Below, piece by piece: positions 60,657 through 64,000 of a DNA stretch of 64,000 bases. The stretch's first letter is position 1, and every line of letters starts with the position of its first letter. The notes below the pieces were generated by a model. It was not told the DNA's origin and ran no database searches. It was given only the letters and a program-made list of their open reading frames with translations. The translations under genes were made by a program, and so were the position numbers. The stretch is from Multivorans sp965116445 (GTDB taxonomy: Bacteria; Acidobacteriota; Thermoanaerobaculia; Multivoradales; Multivoraceae), in NCBI GenBank assembly GCA_965116445.1, contig OZ220688.1:1612001-1676000 (forward strand). Reading direction: 5' to 3'.

Positions 60657-61967
60657 TTAGCCCGTTTCCAGCCGCCCGAGCACCGCCATGTCCTCGCGCC
60701 ATCCAGGATGGGTCCGGACCTGCAACTCGAGGTAAATCCGCCGACCCAGGAACCCCTCCAGATCCCGGCGGGCGGCGGTGCCGATCTCCTTGATCCGCTT
60801 GCCGCCACGACCGATCACGATGCCCTTGTGGCTGTCCCGGTCGACGAGGATGTGCGCCAGCAGATCCGTTCGTTTCGCGCCGTCCTCCCAGGCTTCGATC
60901 ACGACCGCGGTCGTGAAGGGCAGCTCGTCGTGGGTCTGCTCGAGCACCTTCTCCCGGATGAGCTCCGCTACCAGAAACCGCTCCGTGTGCACCGTCAGGA
61001 GCTCCGGGTGGTGCCGGCGCTCGCCCGTCGGCAGGTGACGCCAGAGGATCTCTAGGACCTGCTCCACGCCGTCCCCGGTGAGCGCCGAGATCGGTACGAT
61101 GTCCTTGAACACGCCGCTCCCCGCGTAACGCTCGATCTCGGGCAGGAGCTTCGGCTTCGAGACCTGGTCGATCTTGTTCAGCAAGCACAGCACGGGGCGC
61201 TCCCGTTCGGCCGCCGCGGCAGCGCCGACGAGATCGAGGGCATAGGCCTCTCCCTTGCCGAAGGGAACCGCCACGTCGCGGATCAGACACACGACGTCGG
61301 CCTCCTTGAGCGCCGCGGAAGCCGCGTGAACCATGCGCCGGTTCAGCCGGTGCAGGGGACGGTGCAGGCCAGGGGTGTCGTGAAACACCATCTGGCCAAG
61401 CTCCGTGGTCAGGATGCCGATCAACCGGTGGCGGGTGGTCTGCGGCTTGTCCGACACGATCGCCAGCTTCTCGCCCAGCAACCGGTTCATCAGCGTCGAC
61501 TTGCCCGCGTTCGGACGACCGACGAAGGCCACCGTTCCGGCCTTGTACGGCCCGAGGAACTGCGACCGCAGCCGCTGCTCCAGAGCCTCCATCTCGCCGT
61601 CGTCCGTCTCGTGGTCGTATCCCAGGCAGTGGAGGATTCCGTGCAGTGCGAGCACCTGAAGTTCCCGCTCCAGGGCCGTGCCGCTACGCCCGTGCGCCGT
61701 CTCCACCGAGATCACGACATCGCCAAGGTGACGCCCCTCGGGAGTCGTCTCGCCGGGAAAGGAGAGCACGTCGGTCGCCGAATCGGCCGCCCGGTAGCGG
61801 CGGTTCAGTTCCCGGATCTCGTCGTCGTCGACCAGTCGCAGGGTCAACGTCGCGGAGTCCGCCGCCAGTTCAGCGACCGCGTCGTGAGCGACGCGGCGCA
61901 GGTCGGGAAGACAGGCCCGGCACGTGGCCTCCACGGAAGCCGCCACTTGCAGATCGATGGTCACCAC
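60657..61967 (-). CDS. Fusion of rRNA-maturation RNase YbeY and GTPase Era
   Basis: One continuous 436-residue frame. Residues 1-137 are YbeY: RLVDDDEIRELNRRYRAADSATDVLSFPGE and the zinc motif LHGILHCLGYDHETDDGEM. From about 140 comes Era: GTPase motifs GRPNAGKSTLMN (G1), TRHR (G2), DTPGLH (G3), NKID (G4) and SAL (G5), then a C-terminal KH domain with HKGIVIGRGGKRIKEIG. Both act in 16S rRNA 3' end maturation and 30S assembly. The start is GTG 61967 (or GTG 61964), ten bases after the HD gene stop, giving the common order HD hydrolase, ybeY, era. The junction LRSQFLGPYKAGTVAFVG shows no stop or frameshift. Confidence 0.93.
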   Translation of the reverse strand: MVTIDLQVAASVEATCRACLPDLRRVAHDAVAELAADSATLTLRLVDDDEIRELNRRYRAADSATDVLSFPGETTPEGRHLGDVVISVETAHGRSGTALERELQVLALHGILHCLGYDHETDDGEMEALEQRLRSQFLGPYKAGTVAFVGRPNAGKSTLMNRLLGEKLAIVSDKPQTTRHRLIGILTTELGQMVFHDTPGLHRPLHRLNRRMVHAASAALKEADVVCLIRDVAVPFGKGEAYALDLVGAAAAAERERPVLCLLNKIDQVSKPKLLPEIERYAGSGVFKDIVPISALTGDGVEQVLEILWRHLPTGERRHHPELLTVHTERFLVAELIREKVLEQTHDELPFTTAVVIEAWEDGAKRTDLLAHILVDRDSHKGIVIGRGGKRIKEIGTAARRDLEGFLGRRIYLELQVRTHPGWREDMAVLGRLETG

Positions 61968-61977
61968 GCTGAAGAAG

Positions 61978-64000
61978 TCAGTCGGACCGACCGCCGCCCC
62001 CGCCGCCCGCTGCTCCGCCCGCCGCTCCGCCCACCGCTCCGCCGGGAAGAACCCGCAGGGAACCCCGACCTTCGCCGCCCCATTCGAAACCCGGGTACTC
62101 CACCCGATGGTGGTGAATCGTCTTCAGGACATTCTGCAGGGTGTAGCTCAGCCGCCGCAGGTCGGAGAGCGTCAGATCCGTCTGATCCAGTTGGCCATCC
62201 TCGACGATGTCGCCCAGGAGACGGGTCACCAGTTCCCGAATCGAATCCTCGGAGAAGTCCTCCAGGGTTCGGCTCGCGGCCTCCACCGTATCGGCGACCA
62301 TCAGCACACCCATCGTCTTGTTCTGGGGCATGGGACCCGTGTAGCGGTACTGGTGCTCGTTTACCTTTTGCCCCGGCTCGGCCCGCTCCTGCGCGCGGGC
62401 GAGGAAGTAGCCGAGCGTGCGGGTGCCGTGGTGCTGTTCGATCGCGTCGACGATCGGCTGCGGTAGCCCCTGCTCCCGAGCGAGGACGACGCCTTCCTTC
62501 ACGTGATCGACGAGGATCAACGCCGACATCGACGGCGCGAGGCTGTCGTGCGGGTTGTCGCCATCCCGCTGGTTCTCCACGAAGTACTGGGGCCGGAGCA
62601 CCTTGCCGATGTCGTGGTAGAGGCCTCCCACATACGCCAGCGTCGGGTTCCCGCCCACCGCCTCGCAGCCCGCCTTGGCCAAATTGGCAACCATCAGCGA
62701 GTGCTGGAAGGTCCCGGGCGCTTCGAAGGCAACCCGCCGCAGGAGCGGACTGTTCGTGTCCGAAAGCTCCATCAACTTCATGTCAGTGGTCAGGAACAGC
62801 ACCGCCTCGAAGACGGGGATCGCGAAGCCGACCGCTGCCGCGACCAGCAGACCGCCGAGGAGTCCGCAAAGCAGCTCGAAGCCCCAGCCGGCGATCGACG
62901 CGCCGTTCTCGTCCAGCAGAGTCACCACGGTCACCGAAGCCATGTTGACGAGTCCGACGAGCAGGCCCGCCCGGATCACCGCGGACCGTTGCTTCAACTG
63001 ATCGAGGGCGAACACGGCGGCGAGACTGCCGGTCAGGGCATAGAGCATCGTGCCGCCCGCCAATCCAAGCGGTGATGTGCCTGCCTCCGCCATTCCGAGA
63101 CGGCCCACGAGCACGGAAAACACCAGACCGGCCAGCAGCCCGGCGCCGCGTCCGTAGAGGACCGACACGAGGAGCGCGACCCCGGCGAAGGGAATCGCGA
63201 AGCCGTAGCTCCGCGCTGAACCGAGCACCTCGATCTCGAACGAGGCAGCGAGCGCGTCCGCGACGACGAAGCCGAAACGGGTCGCCAGCAGGCCCAGAAC
63301 CAGGAGCAGTACGACGCTGCCGAAGGCGTGCGCCTCCACCGTGACCAGCCGCTTGCGCCGGAAGGCGACCCACAGGAACGCCACCGCCAGGCCCAGCAGC
63401 AGTGCCGACGCGGCCGGCGATCGAAGCAGGGTCGACCGCCGCTCGCTGCCCGTCATCTCCCGCAGCAGTTCGATCGCCTTCTGGTCGACCTCGTCGCCCC
63501 TGCGCACGATGACCTGCCCCGCCCGGATCTCGTTGAACGCCTGCCCGATCGCCTCCGCGGCCGCGTCCCGCCGCTGCTGGGTCTCATTCAGGTTCAGGTA
63601 AACGTTCGGAGTCAGGTTGACCATCAGGAAATCGACGACCGTCTCCCGGTCGGCGCTGCTCCAGCCGCCCCAACGGCCGACCTCCGCTTCGAGATAGCTC
63701 TGCACCTCATCCCAGCCGCGATAGCGAAAGAGGTCGAACTGGACCGCCTCCTCCCCGGTCTGGAGGATGCGCACCGTCACGCCCTCGAGCCGGTTCTGGA
63801 GCAGGGTCTCCTTGTTCTCCACGATCCCCTCCCGAAGCAGGAACCCGGCCAGGCGGCCCAGACGCTCCTCGAGCTCGGCGCCTTCGTCCTCGCCGCCGAC
63901 CTGGGCGGCCAGCACGTCAGCGTGGCCTTCGTCGACTCGCAGGTTGCTGCCCTCCCGCAGCCGCCGCAGCCGTTCGGCGGCCACCTCCTGCTCCTCCCCC
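61978..64000 (-). CDS. 7TM-HD phosphohydrolase (PgpH type), 5' partial
   Basis: A membrane HD-domain phosphodiesterase. The frame is open to the window edge, so the start lies beyond 64000. The visible part has an extracytoplasmic 7TMR-HD domain (LVNLTPNVYLNLNETQQRRDAAAEAIGQAFNEIRAGQVIVRRGDEV is typical), seven membrane segments at about residues 187-395, and a cytoplasmic HD domain with APGTFQHSLMVANLA, YVGGLYHDIGKVLRPQYFVENQ, VDAIEQHHGTRTLGYF and MVADTVEAASRTL. PgpH proteins hydrolyse cyclic di-AMP. The C-terminus is a Gly-rich tail. It lies immediately upstream of ybeY-era, the conserved order in many bacteria. Confidence 0.92.
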   Translation of the reverse strand, partial: GEEQEVAAERLRRLREGSNLRVDEGHADVLAAQVGGEDEGAELEERLGRLAGFLLREGIVENKETLLQNRLEGVTVRILQTGEEAVQFDLFRYRGWDEVQSYLEAEVGRWGGWSSADRETVVDFLMVNLTPNVYLNLNETQQRRDAAAEAIGQAFNEIRAGQVIVRRGDEVDQKAIELLREMTGSERRSTLLRSPAASALLLGLAVAFLWVAFRRKRLVTVEAHAFGSVVLLLVLGLLATRFGFVVADALAASFEIEVLGSARSYGFAIPFAGVALLVSVLYGRGAGLLAGLVFSVLVGRLGMAEAGTSPLGLAGGTMLYALTGSLAAVFALDQLKQRSAVIRAGLLVGLVNMASVTVVTLLDENGASIAGWGFELLCGLLGGLLVAAAVGFAIPVFEAVLFLTTDMKLMELSDTNSPLLRRVAFEAPGTFQHSLMVANLAKAGCEAVGGNPTLAYVGGLYHDIGKVLRPQYFVENQRDGDNPHDSLAPSMSALILVDHVKEGVVLAREQGLPQPIVDAIEQHHGTRTLGYFLARAQERAEPGQKVNEHQYRYTGPMPQNKTMGVLMVADTVEAASRTLEDFSEDSIRELVTRLLGDIVEDGQLDQTDLTLSDLRRLSYTLQNVLKTIHHHRVEYPGFEWGGEGRGSLRVLPGGAVGGAAGGAAGGGGGGRSD

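Noticed and set aside
1..64000. tRNA, rRNA or known riboswitch
   Set aside because: No cloverleaf, rRNA core sequence or recognisable aptamer was found on reading the intergenic regions; small or unusual ones could have been missed.

Overview
This is a high-GC (visibly well above 60 percent) bacterial chromosome segment with both a small defence-type island and a long stretch of heterotrophic metabolism genes. Very large TonB-dependent receptors with a carboxypeptidase-regulatory-like N-terminal domain, sulfatases, DUF3604, secreted amidohydrolases, PQQ-type beta-propellers and a cytochrome c/copper-monooxygenase-like protein together suggest a Gram-negative, polymer- and organic-matter-degrading lineage such as Acidobacteriota. 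That assignment is inference: no rRNA or tRNA was seen.

Layout. 1-4745: type I restriction-modification locus with two tandem hsdM paralogs (the first runs off the left edge), a type II toxin-antitoxin pair between them, and an hsdS whose frame is broken at a CTT TGA sequence. 4871-7145: a tightly overlapping minus-strand trio (TIGR04255-family protein, HTH protein, conserved-looking TQTCDIV protein with a second frameshift). 7269-10874: ROK kinase, cytochrome c/PHM-like protein, BolA and a Grx4 fusion. 11000-18587: plus-strand sugar cluster (PQQ propeller, Gfo/Idh/MocA, sugar isomerase/epimerase, XylA, XylB). 18701-21244: a complete IS1595-type element with 23-bp perfect terminal inverted repeats and an 8-bp target duplication, carrying a DNA methyltransferase-HNH fusion and a 48-codon basic ORF. 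21245-24457: MoxR, VWA (CoxE-like) and DUF3014 genes. 24594-28015: sirtuin, then S1-domain protein, DUF1820 and OmpH/Skp-like genes.

28131-37553: two secreted amidohydrolase genes (one a double-domain fusion), endonuclease III, M20 peptidase, TlpA-like thioredoxin protein and a sulfatase lipoprotein, all on the minus strand. 37651-39760: VapBC-type module, PdxA and a deazaflavin-type oxidoreductase. 39797-49814: DUF3604 lipoprotein, two TonB-dependent receptors and a second sulfatase. 49892-53539: M24 peptidase and a pair of acyl-CoA dehydrogenases. 53553-58481: minus-strand run of PQQ propeller, sialidase-like, beta-lactamase-like and SGNH hydrolase genes ending in a 44-residue Phd-like ORF. 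58718-64000: glutamine synthetase, a YbeY-Era fusion and a 7TM-HD phosphohydrolase that runs off the right edge.

A family of GC-rich palindromic repeats ending in GCCGGCGCACCCAGTG is scattered through the window at six loci or more. One copy lies inside a coding region, one abuts the xylB start, and an inverted pair lies directly beside the transposon insertion. The strongest candidates for something new are the transposon with its methylase-nuclease passenger, the TIGR04255/HTH/TQTCDIV trio beside the restriction locus, and the possible prfB-like frameshift in hsdS.
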